Below are positions 1 through 9,009 of a DNA stretch of 64,000 nt, one piece after another. This DNA is from Halosimplex carlsbadense 2-9-1 (GTDB lineage Archaea; Halobacteriota; Halobacteria; Halobacteriales; Haloarculaceae). Each line of letters begins with the position of its first letter. Positions within the stretch are counted from its first letter, which is position 1. Under the pieces are notes generated by a model that was given only the letters and a program-made list of their open reading frames with translations, was not told the DNA's origin and did not search any database. A program made the translations under genes and the position numbers. The DNA lies in the NCBI RefSeq assembly GCF_000337455.1, contig NZ_AOIU01000023.1, forward strand, positions 57,273 to 121,272. Direction: 5' to 3'.

Positions 1-926
1 TCTTCGGCCGACAGGACGACCTCGGATATCTGCCTGGCGGTCGTCGTCAGGTCGACCGCGTGCATCGCGCTTTCCAGCAGTGTCTCGACGAGCGCCTCGT
101 GGTCATCGTCGACCGCGTCTCGGAGGCGGTCCGCGTACGCCAGGACCACCTGAAGGTCGTTGCGGATGTCGTGGCGCAGCACCTCGTTCAGCACGTCGAG
201 GTCGTCGCGTTGCTCGGTGAGTCGGTCCCGCCGCTCTCTGCGTTCGGTCACGTCTCGGGAGTAGACGGTGAGGCCGTCCTCGTCGGCGAACGCCCGGACC
301 TCGACCCAGTAATCCAGCGGCTCGGGCACGTACTGCTCGAACTCGGCGGGCTCGCCGTCCGCCATCACTCTGCGGTACCGCGCTTCGAGTTCCTCGGGGA
401 TGTCGTCGCCGAACACGTCCCAGATGGTCTTCCCGACCACGTCTTCCGGTTGGACGCCGGTTCGCTGGGCCATCCGCTCGTTCCAGAACGTGACGGTCCA
501 GTCACCGTCGACGGTGTACACCGCGTCGCTCGTTCGGTCGAGCAGTCGATAGCGGTCCGAGAGGTCAATCGCCGCGAACATCGCGCCGGTGACCGCACCG
601 TCCGCATCGCGGAGCGGTTCGGCGGCCGCCCGATAGCGGTTCTGTCCGTGGGGCTTGTTGAAGGTGAACTCGCGTTCGACTCGCGAACCGGTCTGCATCG
701 CCGCGCGCTTTACCTCCCGCGTCGGCTTCGCCATCTCCTCGGAGAAGAGGTCGCTGTCGGTCTGCCCGAGGATGTCCTCGTCCGGGGGTTCCGGCGCGTC
801 GTTGTGGACCCACGTGTGTCTGAGGTCGGTATCGACGAACGCGCCGTTCATCCGGCCAGTTTCGAGCACCAGTTCCAGGAACTGGTTCCTCCGGTCGAGT
901 TCTCGCTGCAGTTGCGACTCGCTCAT
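1..926 (-). CDS. PAS-domain sensor histidine kinase, 3' end outside window
   Basis: The reverse strand reads open from an ATG at 924-926 to the window edge, giving about 308 residues of a longer protein. Two PAS-like modules are visible: one ends near AAIDLSDRY, the second runs from LLDRTSDAVYTVDGDWTVTFWN to YSRDVTERR. A coiled linker follows, then an H-box, LNEVLRHDIRNDLQVV, whose His is the expected autophosphorylation site. The ATP-binding domain must lie beyond the window. No membrane segment is seen, so it is probably a cytoplasmic sensor. This architecture is common among haloarchaeal kinases; the signal sensed cannot be inferred. The upstream leader carries a perfect 10-bp hairpin at 954-977. 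Confidence 0.88.
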   Translation of the reverse strand, partial: MSESQLQRELDRRNQFLELVLETGRMNGAFVDTDLRHTWVHNDAPEPPDEDILGQTDSDLFSEEMAKPTREVKRAAMQTGSRVEREFTFNKPHGQNRYRAAAEPLRDADGAVTGAMFAAIDLSDRYRLLDRTSDAVYTVDGDWTVTFWNERMAQRTGVQPEDVVGKTIWDVFGDDIPEELEARYRRVMADGEPAEFEQYVPEPLDYWVEVRAFADEDGLTVYSRDVTERRERRDRLTEQRDDLDVLNEVLRHDIRNDLQVVLAYADRLRDAVDDDHEALVETLLESAMHAVDLTTTARQISEVVLSAE

Positions 927-953
927 CGACGCATCCTCCGCACTCGTCGAAGC

Positions 954-977
954 CGCCCGGCAGTACACTGCCGGGCG
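954..977. promoter_or_regulatory. 10-bp perfect inverted repeat upstream of the histidine kinase
   Basis: CGCCCGGCAG and CTGCCGGGCG face each other across a four-base TACA loop, 28 bases upstream of the kinase ATG. It could be an operator or an RNA hairpin in the 5' leader. Function is inference only. Confidence 0.5.
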
Positions 978-1168
978 ACCGCGAGGCGGGGCGATGGGCC
1001 TCGGCTCCGAGCGCGCGACCCGTGGCTAGTCCCGCTCATAGCGGTAGTACGCGAACGGGTGTCATAACTGCATCTGCCCGGCTATCACGAGCGGTAACGC
1101 GGTGGCCACTGGCACACTCGATCGCGGAAACCGGGAGAGTTTTGCCGCCGTCGATCCTGCACAGCGAC

Positions 1169-1795
1169 GTGAAGAACGTCACGTCCCGCCAGTCGAACCC
1201 CTTCGGCTTCTCGCCGCCGTGTGAGCCGTTCGTCGCCGGGTTCGGCGACGCCAACGCCGACTTCCACGTGATCGGGGACCACCCCGGCGTCCACGGGGGA
1301 GCCGAATCGGGCTACCCGTTCACGGAGTTCGACGCCAGCGAGCGCCTCCAGCGGACGCTCGTCGAGGGCGGCCTGCTCGCCCAAGCGGGGGCGCCGCCCG
1401 TCGTCGAGAAGACCTACTTCTCGTATCTCTACCCCTGCGTCCCCGAGGGCGTGCCGAGCGCGGGGGACTACGCCGACCTGGAGAACATCTTCGATTCGGA
1501 GATCCGGGCGATCACCGCCCACGTCCTCCTGCCGGTCGGCGAGCGCGCGACGCGCCACGTCTTCGCGAACATGACCGCCCGGCCGCCCGAGGAAGTCGAC
1601 CTGGACGCCCAGCACGCCACCGAGATCCCCGGTAGCGGCTGGCTCGTCGTCCCCCTGAAAGACCCCGCCCAGTGGTCCGAGGAGGACGAGCGAGCGCTGG
1701 TCGAGGCGCTCGCGGAACTGCGACAGCGCGACTACGTCCGCCGGGCGGATCTGGGGCGGTTCCTCCCGGACGACGACCCGTACATGGTTCGGTAA
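1169..1795 (+). CDS. uracil-DNA glycosylase family protein
   Basis: A 208-residue protein starting at GTG 1169 (KNVTSRQSNPFGF). The N-terminal block VIGDHPGVHGG sits where UDG-superfamily enzymes have their GExPG-like water-activating motif. The middle holds LYPCVPEG, and a LPVGERATRHVF segment resembles the strand-helix seen in this superfamily. I recognise the family from haloarchaeal genomes, where it is annotated as UDG-like. It would excise uracil from DNA or act on a related substrate; activity is not shown by sequence. The frame is open upstream to 1022, but that extension looks non-native, so the GTG start is preferred. It stands alone, divergent from the kinase and convergent with the transporter gene. 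Confidence 0.75.
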   Translation: MKNVTSRQSNPFGFSPPCEPFVAGFGDANADFHVIGDHPGVHGGAESGYPFTEFDASERLQRTLVEGGLLAQAGAPPVVEKTYFSYLYPCVPEGVPSAGDYADLENIFDSEIRAITAHVLLPVGERATRHVFANMTARPPEEVDLDAQHATEIPGSGWLVVPLKDPAQWSEEDERALVEALAELRQRDYVRRADLGRFLPDDDPYMVR

Positions 1796-1834
1796 GCGGT
1801 CCGTCGGAGGGCTGTCGCGAGCGGGACGCGCCGC

Positions 1835-3193
1835 TCAGAACGGCGCGAAGAAGGTCGCGTCCTCCGCCAGGAACAGGCTCTCGAAGCCGAGCGCCAGCGT
1901 CGCGACGATCCCGAGGAGGACGACCAGCCGGACCGTCCACAGCCACACCATCGCGAGCCCGCCCGAGGCGGTGCTCCCCGCGCGCAGTTCCGCGACCGCG
2001 TCCCGCCCGAGGACCCACCCCACGAACACGACGACGAGCAGTACCGACAGCGGCAACAGCAGGTTGTAGGCTATCGCGTCGAACCAGACGAACCAGGCCG
2101 AGAAGCCGCCCGGGTCGCCCGTGTCGAGGGCCGACGGGAGCCCGAGGACGAAGAGGATCGCGCCGGCGCCGAGCGCGAGCGTCGATCGCGAGGCGTCGGT
2201 GTTGTCGGTCGCGTAGGAGACGGCGACTTCGAGCAGACTGATCGCCGAGGACAGCGCCGCGAGCGCGACGACGCCGAAGAAGACGACGCCGAGCAGTCGA
2301 CCCGCGGGCAGCGTGGCGAACGCCGCGGCCATCGCCTCGAACAGCGCCGTCGGGCCGCTGTCCGCCGGGCCGATCCCCTCGGCGAAGAGGATCGGGAACA
2401 CGACGACGCCGGCGAGGACGCCGATGAGCGTGTTCGAGACGACGATGACGCCGCCGTCGACCGGGAGGCTGTCGTCCTCGCCGACGTAGGAGGCGTAGGT
2501 GACCATGATCCCCATCCCCAGCGAGAGGGTGAAGAAGGCCTGCCCGACCGCGTCGGGGATGACCGTGCCCGCGTTCTCGACCAGCGATCCCACGTCCGGT
2601 GAGAGGAAGTAGGCGAGGCCGTCGGCGGCGCCGCCGAGCGTGAGCGCCCACGCCCCGAGCGCGAGCATGAGCACGACGATCGACGGGACCATCACCTTCG
2701 TCGCCTTCTCGATGCCGTCCTCGATCCCCATCGCGACGATGCCGACGGCGATCGCGAGGAAGACGGCCTGGGCGGCGATCGCTTCGGGACCGGACGCGAC
2801 CGCCGAGAGGTACGCTCCGGGGTCGTCGAAGTAGGCGCCGGTGGCGCTGCCCAGGATGTATCGGAGGACCCACCCGCCGACGACGTCGTAGTAGGAGAGG
2901 ATCCAGAAGCCGGTGACCATCCCCATCGCGCCGACGACCCGCCAGGCCGGGCCGCCCAACTCCGCGAAGGAGTCGACGACGTTGCGGTGGGTCCGCCGAC
3001 CGACCACGAACTCCGCGAGCAGCGCCGGGAAGCCGATGAGCGTCACCGCGATCAGATAGAAGACGACGAACGCGGCGCCGCCGTTCGCGGCCGTCTTGAA
3101 CGGGAACTGCCAGAGGTTCCCCAGGCCGACTGCGCTCCCGATCGCGGCGACGAGGAAGCCGACCCGCGTCGCCCACGTCTCTCGTTCGACCAT
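1835..3193 (-). CDS. sodium-dependent (NSS/SNF-family) transporter
   Basis: A 452-residue integral membrane protein with about eleven to twelve hydrophobic segments. The first helix carries the SNF signature at residues 10-32 (RVGFLVAAIGSAVGLGNLW then QFPF), which contains the unwound helix-1 substrate and Na+ site of LeuT-like carriers. FFGVVALAALSSAISLLEV is the usual conserved core segment near helix 8. It should import an amino acid or similar solute with Na+. The ATG at 3191-3193 (MVERETWATR) matches family starts; the open frame further upstream is an extension without homology. It is a single gene, divergent from the next. Confidence 0.92.
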   Translation of the reverse strand: MVERETWATRVGFLVAAIGSAVGLGNLWQFPFKTAANGGAAFVVFYLIAVTLIGFPALLAEFVVGRRTHRNVVDSFAELGGPAWRVVGAMGMVTGFWILSYYDVVGGWVLRYILGSATGAYFDDPGAYLSAVASGPEAIAAQAVFLAIAVGIVAMGIEDGIEKATKVMVPSIVVLMLALGAWALTLGGAADGLAYFLSPDVGSLVENAGTVIPDAVGQAFFTLSLGMGIMVTYASYVGEDDSLPVDGGVIVVSNTLIGVLAGVVVFPILFAEGIGPADSGPTALFEAMAAAFATLPAGRLLGVVFFGVVALAALSSAISLLEVAVSYATDNTDASRSTLALGAGAILFVLGLPSALDTGDPGGFSAWFVWFDAIAYNLLLPLSVLLVVVFVGWVLGRDAVAELRAGSTASGGLAMVWLWTVRLVVLLGIVATLALGFESLFLAEDATFFAPF

Positions 3194-3275
3194 CTGTCTC
3201 CGCGTTCGACTGCTGTCCGTAAAAACGGCTACGACCAGTGGCGCTAAGTACTGTCCGTCCGACATTCGAGGCGCG

Positions 3276-3908
3276 ATGCCCTCCCTACTCGACCGACTGC
3301 TCGGCGACGACGACACCGACGAAGGGATCGACCTGCAAGAGCGAGAAGACGAGGCCCACGAGGCGCTGGGGAACCGCGTCACCCCGGAGACCTACGGCAT
3401 CGACGACTGCGCGGTGACCGGCGTCGCGGTCGTCAACGAAGGCCCCGAGGAGGAGCCGATAACCGTCCCGATCGCCCGCTTCTCGCTCGGCGAGGACGTG
3501 GAATCGCCGGACCTGGACCTGGTCTGGGACCTGGCGAGCGAGGCGATCCGCGCGATGGACCCGGCCTTCGAGGGGGTGTTCGTCCGCCACTACGACGTGC
3601 AGTTCACGTTCGACGGGGACGGCCTGTTCGAGGCCGAGGAGTGTCGACGGATGGCGGTGACGCCGGAACTGGCCGACCGGCTGGTAACCGAGACGGGCTT
3701 CGACGCCGCGGCGTTCAAATCGGCGATGCTCGAAGCGGACGACATCGACGACCACGTCGCGCCCGTCGCGTGGGGCGAGTGCGTCGACTACAGCAGGAAC
3801 GACAACGCGGCGGTCGTGACCGGCTCGGCGGCCGCGATGGCGGGCGCGAGCGCCGCCGGGGCCAGCTGTGCAGGCGCCGGTGCGGCCGGCGGTGCCGGCG
3901 GCTGTTAG
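3276..3908 (+). CDS. conserved haloarchaeal protein of unknown function
   Basis: A 210-residue acidic, soluble protein beginning MPSLLDRLLGDDDTDEG. I see no known catalytic motif. The body reads like a compact alpha/beta domain (VTGVAVVNEGPEEEPITVPIARF, then a helix and FVRHYDVQFTFDGDG). The last 25 residues are an Ala/Gly-rich tail with two cysteines, one of them C-terminal, which is unusual for a cytoplasmic haloarchaeal protein. The ATG at 3276 fits; the frame is open earlier but runs into the divergent transporter promoter region. The function is unknown to me. Confidence 0.7.
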   Translation: MPSLLDRLLGDDDTDEGIDLQEREDEAHEALGNRVTPETYGIDDCAVTGVAVVNEGPEEEPITVPIARFSLGEDVESPDLDLVWDLASEAIRAMDPAFEGVFVRHYDVQFTFDGDGLFEAEECRRMAVTPELADRLVTETGFDAAAFKSAMLEADDIDDHVAPVAWGECVDYSRNDNAAVVTGSAAAMAGASAAGASCAGAGAAGGAGGC

Positions 3909-3933
3909 CGCCCCAATCCGGTTTTCGGGGTCG

Positions 3934-4659
3934 CTACGCTTCGCCGTACACCGGTACGGCCGCGCCGCTGGTGACGCTCGCGGCGTCCGAGCAGAGATAG
4001 AGAATCGTCTCGGCGATGTCCGAGGGGTCGACCCACGACTCGTGGTCGGCGTCGGGCATCATCTCGCGGTTCATCGGCGTGTCGATGACGCTCGGCATGA
4101 CGGCGTTGGCGCGCACGTCTTCCTGGTTCTCCTCGGCGATGGTCTCGGTGAGGATCCTGACCCCCGCTTTCGACGCGCGGTAGGGGCCGTCGCCCTCGCC
4201 GCCCTCCAGCGACGAGCGCGCGGAGACGCTGACGATGGCGCCCTGGCCGGCCAGATCCGACTCGCGGAGGTGCGGGACGGCGTGTTTCGAGGCGAGGAAC
4301 ATCGTCTTCAGGTTCACGTCCAGCAGGAAGTCGAAGCTGTCGGCGTCGGTCTCGTCGATGGGCGTGCCGCCGCGCCAGGTGCCCGCGATGTTCGCGAGTG
4401 CGTCGAGCCCACCGTGGTCGTCGACGACGGCCGAGAGGGTGTCGGCCACCTCGTCCTCGTCGGTGAAGTCGCCCTGGTAGAAGTCGACGCGGTCGCGGTC
4501 GGTGTCGAGCGCGAAGTCCTCGTTCTCCGGTCCGACCACGTCGGCGCCGCAGACGGTCGCGCCGGCGTCGGCGAACGCCTCGCAGACCGCGCTGCCGAGC
4601 GTCCCGCCGGCGCCGGTCACGAGCACTACGCTGTCCCCGAAGTCAAATTCGGCTGACAT
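3934..4659 (-). CDS. SDR family oxidoreductase
   Basis: A 241-residue short-chain dehydrogenase of classical length. The N-terminal dinucleotide motif is TGAGGTLG at residues 15-22, an acidic residue after the second strand (GADVV) leaves cofactor preference open, NIAG replaces the common NNAG, the catalytic Ser lies in VSVSARSS and the Tyr/Lys pair in YRASK. The C-terminal GAAVPVYGEA closes the Rossmann fold as in FabG-like enzymes. It should oxidise or reduce an alcohol/ketone with NAD(P); the substrate is unknown. It overlaps no neighbour and is divergent from the phosphodiesterase gene, with 80 bases between them that can hold both promoters. Confidence 0.9.
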   Translation of the reverse strand: MSAEFDFGDSVVLVTGAGGTLGSAVCEAFADAGATVCGADVVGPENEDFALDTDRDRVDFYQGDFTDEDEVADTLSAVVDDHGGLDALANIAGTWRGGTPIDETDADSFDFLLDVNLKTMFLASKHAVPHLRESDLAGQGAIVSVSARSSLEGGEGDGPYRASKAGVRILTETIAEENQEDVRANAVMPSVIDTPMNREMMPDADHESWVDPSDIAETILYLCSDAASVTSGAAVPVYGEA

Positions 4660-4739
4660 ACCCGTCCGTTAGGGCCGGTGGCGGTTAAAGATGGGTCGGC
4701 GGGCGCAAGGCCTACCGACCGGCCGGACGAACGCAGCCC

Positions 4740-5387
4740 ATGGACTGCATCGCGCACCGCGGTTTCGCTGGCGTCAACCCCGAGAACACCGTCGCGGCGG
4801 TCGAAGCCGCCGCCGACCGGGCCGACGGGATCGAGGTCGACGTGCGGGTCTGTGGCTCCGGCGAACTCGTCGTCCACCACGACGAGACGGTCGACCGGAC
4901 GACCGACGGAAGCGGCGCCGTCGCGGCCCACACCGCCGCGGAACTGGCGGCGCTGTCGGTCGAGGGGACGGAGGAGGGAGTGCCGACGTTCGCGGATGTC
5001 GTCGCGGCGATCCCCGACGACGTGGTGCTCCACGCGGAGTTGAAAGAGCGCGGGACCGGCGAGGGCGTCGAGCGAGTCGTCGCCGAGGCCGACTGCGACG
5101 CCGTCGTCTCGTCGTTCGACCCGCAAGCGCTCACCGAGGTCGAGGGGTTGCCGACCGCGCTCGTCCAGTTCGAGGGCGAGGCGCTGGTCTCGCGGGCGCG
5201 CCAGCTCGGTTGTTCGTTCGTGCATCCGAATCTAAACGCCTGTGACACCGGACTCGTCGAGCGCGCCCACGGCGCCGGAATGGGGGTCAACGCCTGGACC
5301 GTCACCGCGCCCGGGGAGACCGAGCGGCTGCGCGCGACCGGAGCCGACGGCGTGATCACGGACTTCCCCGACTGCTGCCCGTCCTGA
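4740..5387 (+). CDS. glycerophosphodiester phosphodiesterase
   Basis: A 215-residue GDPD-family enzyme, slightly shorter than bacterial relatives. Catalytic features are clear: IAHRGFAGVNPENT with the active-site His-Arg and Glu-Asn, GIEVDV providing metal-binding Glu/Asp, HHDETVDRTTDG with the second His, and VLHAELKE with another acidic ligand. VNAWTV and GADGVITDFP are the usual last two strands. It hydrolyses glycerophosphodiesters to sn-glycerol-phosphate and an alcohol, likely in lipid turnover. No signal peptide is seen, so it is probably cytoplasmic. It is a single gene starting with ATG 4740. Confidence 0.92.
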   Translation: MDCIAHRGFAGVNPENTVAAVEAAADRADGIEVDVRVCGSGELVVHHDETVDRTTDGSGAVAAHTAAELAALSVEGTEEGVPTFADVVAAIPDDVVLHAELKERGTGEGVERVVAEADCDAVVSSFDPQALTEVEGLPTALVQFEGEALVSRARQLGCSFVHPNLNACDTGLVERAHGAGMGVNAWTVTAPGETERLRATGADGVITDFPDCCPS

Positions 5388-5471
5388 TACGGATCGCTCT
5401 CGGTCAGTTCCACATCGACCGCCCGGATGCGGACGGTCGTCGTTGGATACGGTGAGAGCAGTCCGTCCGAC

Positions 5472-6575
5472 TCAGAGCGCGTCGAGCAGCGCGTCGACAT
5501 CGTCGGCGGTGTTGAAGACGTGGACGGAGACGCGGACGGTGCCCGTCGGCGGGATGTCCCGAACGTGGACCCCGGCGTCGGCGAGTCGCTCGGCAGTGGC
5601 CTCGGGGTGGTCGGCCGCGAACGAGACGAGCCCGGACTCGTAACGCTCGGGGGAGACGAGGCGGTCGCCCAGTCCGTCCTTGAGCCGGTCGGTCAGCCGT
5701 TCGATCCGGTCGGTGATGGTGTCGAACCCGAGGCCTTCGACGGTCTCGATGCCCTCCCGGAGGCCGGCGTATGGGACCGGCGAGACGCTCCCGACCTCGA
5801 ACCGGCGGGCGTCGGGCTTGAGGTCCCAGTCGTCGGCTTCGGGGTCGGCGATGCCCATGTATCCGACCTGCGCGGGTCGGAGTTCCCGAGCGAACTCGTC
5901 GGTGACGTGGAGGAAGCCGGTGCCGGTAGGGCCGAGCAGCCACTTGTGGCCGGCGGCTGCGACGGCGTCGGCGCCCCACTCGCTCACGTCGACGGGGCGC
6001 TGACCCACGGACTGGACGGCGTCGACGAGGACGCGAGCGCCGGCGTCGTGGGCGACGTCGGCCAGTTCCGCGACGGGCAGGCGACAGCCGTCGGTCCAGC
6101 ACAGCGAGCTGAACACGGCGAGCGTCGCGCCGTCGACCGCGGCTTTCCACGCGTCGCGGTCGACGTGCCCGCCGCTGGCCTCGACGACGCGGACCTCGAC
6201 GCCGACTTCGCGTTCGAGTCGTTCCCAGGGGATGATGCCGGCCGGGTGTTCCTGGTCGGTTCGGACGACGACGTCGTCGGGTGCCCAGTCCATCGCGGCG
6301 GCGACGCGGGCGATCCCGTCCGTCGTCGATTCGGTGAGCGCGACCGACTCGGGCGTCGCGCCGACGTGGTCGGCGACGACGTCGCGCGTCTCCTCCAGCG
6401 CTTCGCCGACAGCGCCGTACGTGCCGGCGCCCGTCGGCGCCTCGAACTCGTGATACGCCGCTTCCGACTGGACGGCCTCGACGACGCGGCGCGGGCTCGG
6501 GCTGCCCGCCCCAGTGTTGAGATAGACGGCGTCGTCCAGCGCCGGCGTCTCCGCCCGAAGTTCCTCGGGAGTCAT
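5472..6575 (-). CDS. class V aminotransferase (cysteine desulfurase-like fold)
   Basis: A 367-residue PLP-dependent enzyme. The N-terminus LNTGAGSPSPRRV is the class V substrate loop; SVALTESTTDGI carries the phosphate-binding turn; SLCWTDGCRLPV and VDAVQSVGQRPVDV supply the PLP Asp and Gln; AAAGHKWLLGPTGTGFLHV contains the Schiff-base Lys. The C-terminal small domain ends in PTGTVRVSVHVFNTADDVD. The lack of an obvious catalytic Cys loop argues for an aminotransferase or isopenicillin-epimerase-like role rather than a true IscS. The ATG at 6575 (MTPEELRAETP) is favoured over the long upstream open frame, which enters the repeat island. Confidence 0.88.
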   Translation of the reverse strand: MTPEELRAETPALDDAVYLNTGAGSPSPRRVVEAVQSEAAYHEFEAPTGAGTYGAVGEALEETRDVVADHVGATPESVALTESTTDGIARVAAAMDWAPDDVVVRTDQEHPAGIIPWERLEREVGVEVRVVEASGGHVDRDAWKAAVDGATLAVFSSLCWTDGCRLPVAELADVAHDAGARVLVDAVQSVGQRPVDVSEWGADAVAAAGHKWLLGPTGTGFLHVTDEFARELRPAQVGYMGIADPEADDWDLKPDARRFEVGSVSPVPYAGLREGIETVEGLGFDTITDRIERLTDRLKDGLGDRLVSPERYESGLVSFAADHPEATAERLADAGVHVRDIPPTGTVRVSVHVFNTADDVDALLDAL

Positions 6576-6599
6576 ACCCGAATCGACGGACCGTGCGCG

Positions 6600-7180
6600 G
6601 TTAAAGCACCCGCCACGCGGTCGTCGTTCGGGTCGTATGCCGCCGGTCGCAGTCAGTACAGGCGATGGACGTAGCGATCCACCGTGGCGCGCGCTGTCGC
6701 GAGTCTCGTCTTCCTCGTGAGTAGCGAGGGACCGAAGGTCCCTCGGACCGTTCGCGCGGCGTTGCCGCGCGAAGACGAAGCGAACGAGGGTCAGCGAGAG
6801 CTTCGCTCTCGCCCGACGCGACAGCATCGTGCGAGGGATGAGCGAACGAGCACAGCGAGTGAGCGAATCGGTTGGGGAGGATCGTGGCTGTCTGCGGTAG
6901 CTGTGCGGGGCGGGTGCGGTCCCTGGTGTCCGCGCGAACGGCGTTCGCGCGGGCTCAGGAGAGCAAGCTCTCCTGGTGGACTGAAAGGGCGAGCGCGGTG
7001 AGGGCTTTCACCGATTGCCGTCACCTGCGGTCAGGGCATCTCCGAGCGAGCGCGCCGAGGGCTTTCACCGATTGCTGCCCCTGGTGAGTACGGTCGCTGT
7101 CGTTCGCCTCCGTTTCGCGAGCCGTTCACCCGAAACAGCTGATAAGCGAGGAACACAAACACACTCTTCTCCCGGTCGCT
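6600..7180. repeat. intergenic repeat island A
   Basis: About 580 bases without a credible gene, built from modules also found at 19972-20410 and 63590-64000. In order: a CAGTACAGGCGATGG head, TGGCGCGCGCTGTCGC, a double-hairpin module (6713-6790), a GCGAGAGC-TTC-GCTCTCGC hairpin (6794-6812), the core GCGAATCGGTTGGGGAGG (from 6863) ending near 6911, a GCGCGAAC-GGC-GTTCGCGC hairpin, and a twice-repeated GAGGGCTTTCACCGATTGC (7000-7018 and 7057-7075). Short open frames in it have no homologous look and are ignored. Confidence 0.8.
6713..6790. repeat. double-hairpin module, copy 1
   Basis: Stem 1 pairs CGAGGGACC (6725-6733) with GGTCCCTCG (6737-6745) over a GAA loop. A GACCG spacer follows. Stem 2 pairs TTCGCGCGGC (6751-6760) with GCCGCGCGAA (6764-6773) over GTT. 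The same module recurs at 63913-63991 with one compensated base pair in stem 1. Confidence 0.85.
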
Positions 7181-7218
7181 CGCCAACGGCTAAGGGGCCG
7201 CCGGACGAACCCTCCGGT

Positions 7219-8904
7219 ATGTTCGACGACGACGACCTCGCGGCCATCCGCGAGGGGCGCGAGGAGTGGGAGGCCGAGACCCGGGGGCCCACCGTCGACC
7301 GCTTCGGCGAGCGCGAGGAGACCTTCGAGACCGACACCGGCGGCCAGGCGGTCGAGCCGCTGTACACGCCCGCCGACGTGGCCGACCTGGACTACGAGGA
7401 GGACCTGGGCTTCCCCGGCGAGGAACCGTACACCCGCGGCGTCTACTCGACGATGTACCGCGGGCGGCTGTGGACGATGCGCCAGTACGCCGGCATGGGC
7501 ACCGCCACCGAGACCAACGAACGGTTCCACTACCTCATGGACGAGGGCCAGACCGGCCTCTCGATGGCGTTCGACCTGCCCACGCAGATGGGCTACGACT
7601 CCGACGCGGGCATGGCCGCCGGGGAGGTGGGGAAAGCGGGCGTCGCCATCGACTCGCTGCGGGACATGGAGACGGTCTTCGACGGCATCCCGCTCGACGA
7701 GGTGTCCACCTCGATGACCATCAACGCCCCCGCGAGCGTCCTGCTCGCGATGTACATCGCCATCGGCGACCAGCAGGGCGTCCCCCGGGAGGAGTTGCGG
7801 GGCACCATCCAGAACGACGTGCTCAAGGAGTACATCGCCCGCAACACCTACATCTTCCCGCCGGAGCCGTCGATGCGGATCATCACGGACATCTTCGAGT
7901 ACTGCGCCGCGGAGGTGCCCAACTTCAACACCATCTCCATCTCGGGCTATCACATCCGCGAGGCCGGATCGACGGCGGCCCAGGAGATCGCCTTCACCCT
8001 CGCCGACGGCATCGAGTACGTCGAGGCGGCCGAGGACGCCGGGCTCGACGTCGACGAGTTCGCCCCGCAACTGTCCTTTTTCTTCGCCTCCTACAACAAC
8101 ATCCTCGAAGAGGTCGCGAAGTTCCGCGCGGCCCGCCGGATGTGGAAACGCATCATGGAGGAGCGCTTCGACGCCGAGGCCGACGCCTCCAAGCAGTTGA
8201 AGTTCCACACCCAGACCGCGGGGTCGACGCTGACGGCCCAGCAGATCGAGAACAACGTCGTCCGCGTGGCCTACCAGGCGCTGGCGGCCGTCCTCGGCGG
8301 CACCCAGAGCCTCCACACCAACGGCAAAGACGAGGCGCTCTCGCTGCCGACCGAGCAGTCCGTCCGGACCGCCCTGCGAACCCAGCAGATCCTCGCCCAC
8401 GAGTCGGGCGCCGCCGACACCATCGACCCGCTCGGCGGGAGCTACTACGTCGAATCGCTCACCGACGAGGTCGAGGCCGAGGCCCGGGGGATCATCGACG
8501 AAGTCGGCGCCCGGGGCGGGATGGGCCAGGCCATCGAGAGCGGCTGGGTGCAACGGCAGATCCAGGACGTGGCCTACGAGCGCCAGGAGGAGATCGAGAG
8601 CGGGGAGCGGGTCATCGTCGGCGTCAACGAGTACACCGTCGAGGAGGACGCCCAGGACCCCGATGTCGAGGAGGTCTCCGAGGAGCAGGAGCGGTCGCAG
8701 ATCGAACGGCTGGCGTCCGTTCGCGAGGAGCGCGACGATGAGGCCGTCGAGGCGGCGCTGGCGGCCCTGAGTGAGGCCGCCGCGGGCGAGGAGAACCTCA
8801 TGCCGTACATCGTCGACGCCGTGAAGACTTACGCGACGACCGGCGAGATCTGTGACGCGCTGCGCGAGGAGTTCGGCGAGTACCAGCCCGGCGCCGCGCT
8901 GTAG
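7219..8904 (+). CDS. mutA: methylmalonyl-CoA mutase, large (substrate-binding) subunit
   Basis: A 561-residue protein matching the TIM-barrel half of methylmalonyl-CoA mutase: [61 protein letters not shown] and [10 protein letters not shown] are hallmark blocks. With the B12-binding partner it interconverts (R)-methylmalonyl-CoA and succinyl-CoA. The chain ends after the barrel and its tail, so the cobalamin domain is absent, as in other archaea where it is a separate small subunit; that gene is not in this window. The ATG at 7219 ([13 protein letters not shown]) is used; a CTAAGG TATA-like block lies about 28 bases upstream. The epimerase gene follows 105 bases downstream. Confidence 0.95.
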   Translation: MFDDDDLAAIREGREEWEAETRGPTVDRFGEREETFETDTGGQAVEPLYTPADVADLDYEEDLGFPGEEPYTRGVYSTMYRGRLWTMRQYAGMGTATETNERFHYLMDEGQTGLSMAFDLPTQMGYDSDAGMAAGEVGKAGVAIDSLRDMETVFDGIPLDEVSTSMTINAPASVLLAMYIAIGDQQGVPREELRGTIQNDVLKEYIARNTYIFPPEPSMRIITDIFEYCAAEVPNFNTISISGYHIREAGSTAAQEIAFTLADGIEYVEAAEDAGLDVDEFAPQLSFFFASYNNILEEVAKFRAARRMWKRIMEERFDAEADASKQLKFHTQTAGSTLTAQQIENNVVRVAYQALAAVLGGTQSLHTNGKDEALSLPTEQSVRTALRTQQILAHESGAADTIDPLGGSYYVESLTDEVEAEARGIIDEVGARGGMGQAIESGWVQRQIQDVAYERQEEIESGERVIVGVNEYTVEEDAQDPDVEEVSEEQERSQIERLASVREERDDEAVEAALAALSEAAAGEENLMPYIVDAVKTYATTGEICDALREEFGEYQPGAAL

Positions 8905-9009
8905 GCGGATAGCCGGTCGATTCGAACCACCGCCCGACTCACAGCTCCAACCGAACACCGTCGAGACGAGCGACGCCGGGATTAAGCCGCGGACGGTCGA
9001 AGCGCCGCT

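Noticed and set aside
5404..6150. Arg-rich frame overlapping the class V aminotransferase
   Set aside because: Same-strand frame shadow of the PLP enzyme, with proline/arginine composition and no motif.
6684..7001. Open frames within repeat island A
   Set aside because: They follow the palindromic modules in several frames and translate into Arg/Ser-rich sequence without homology.
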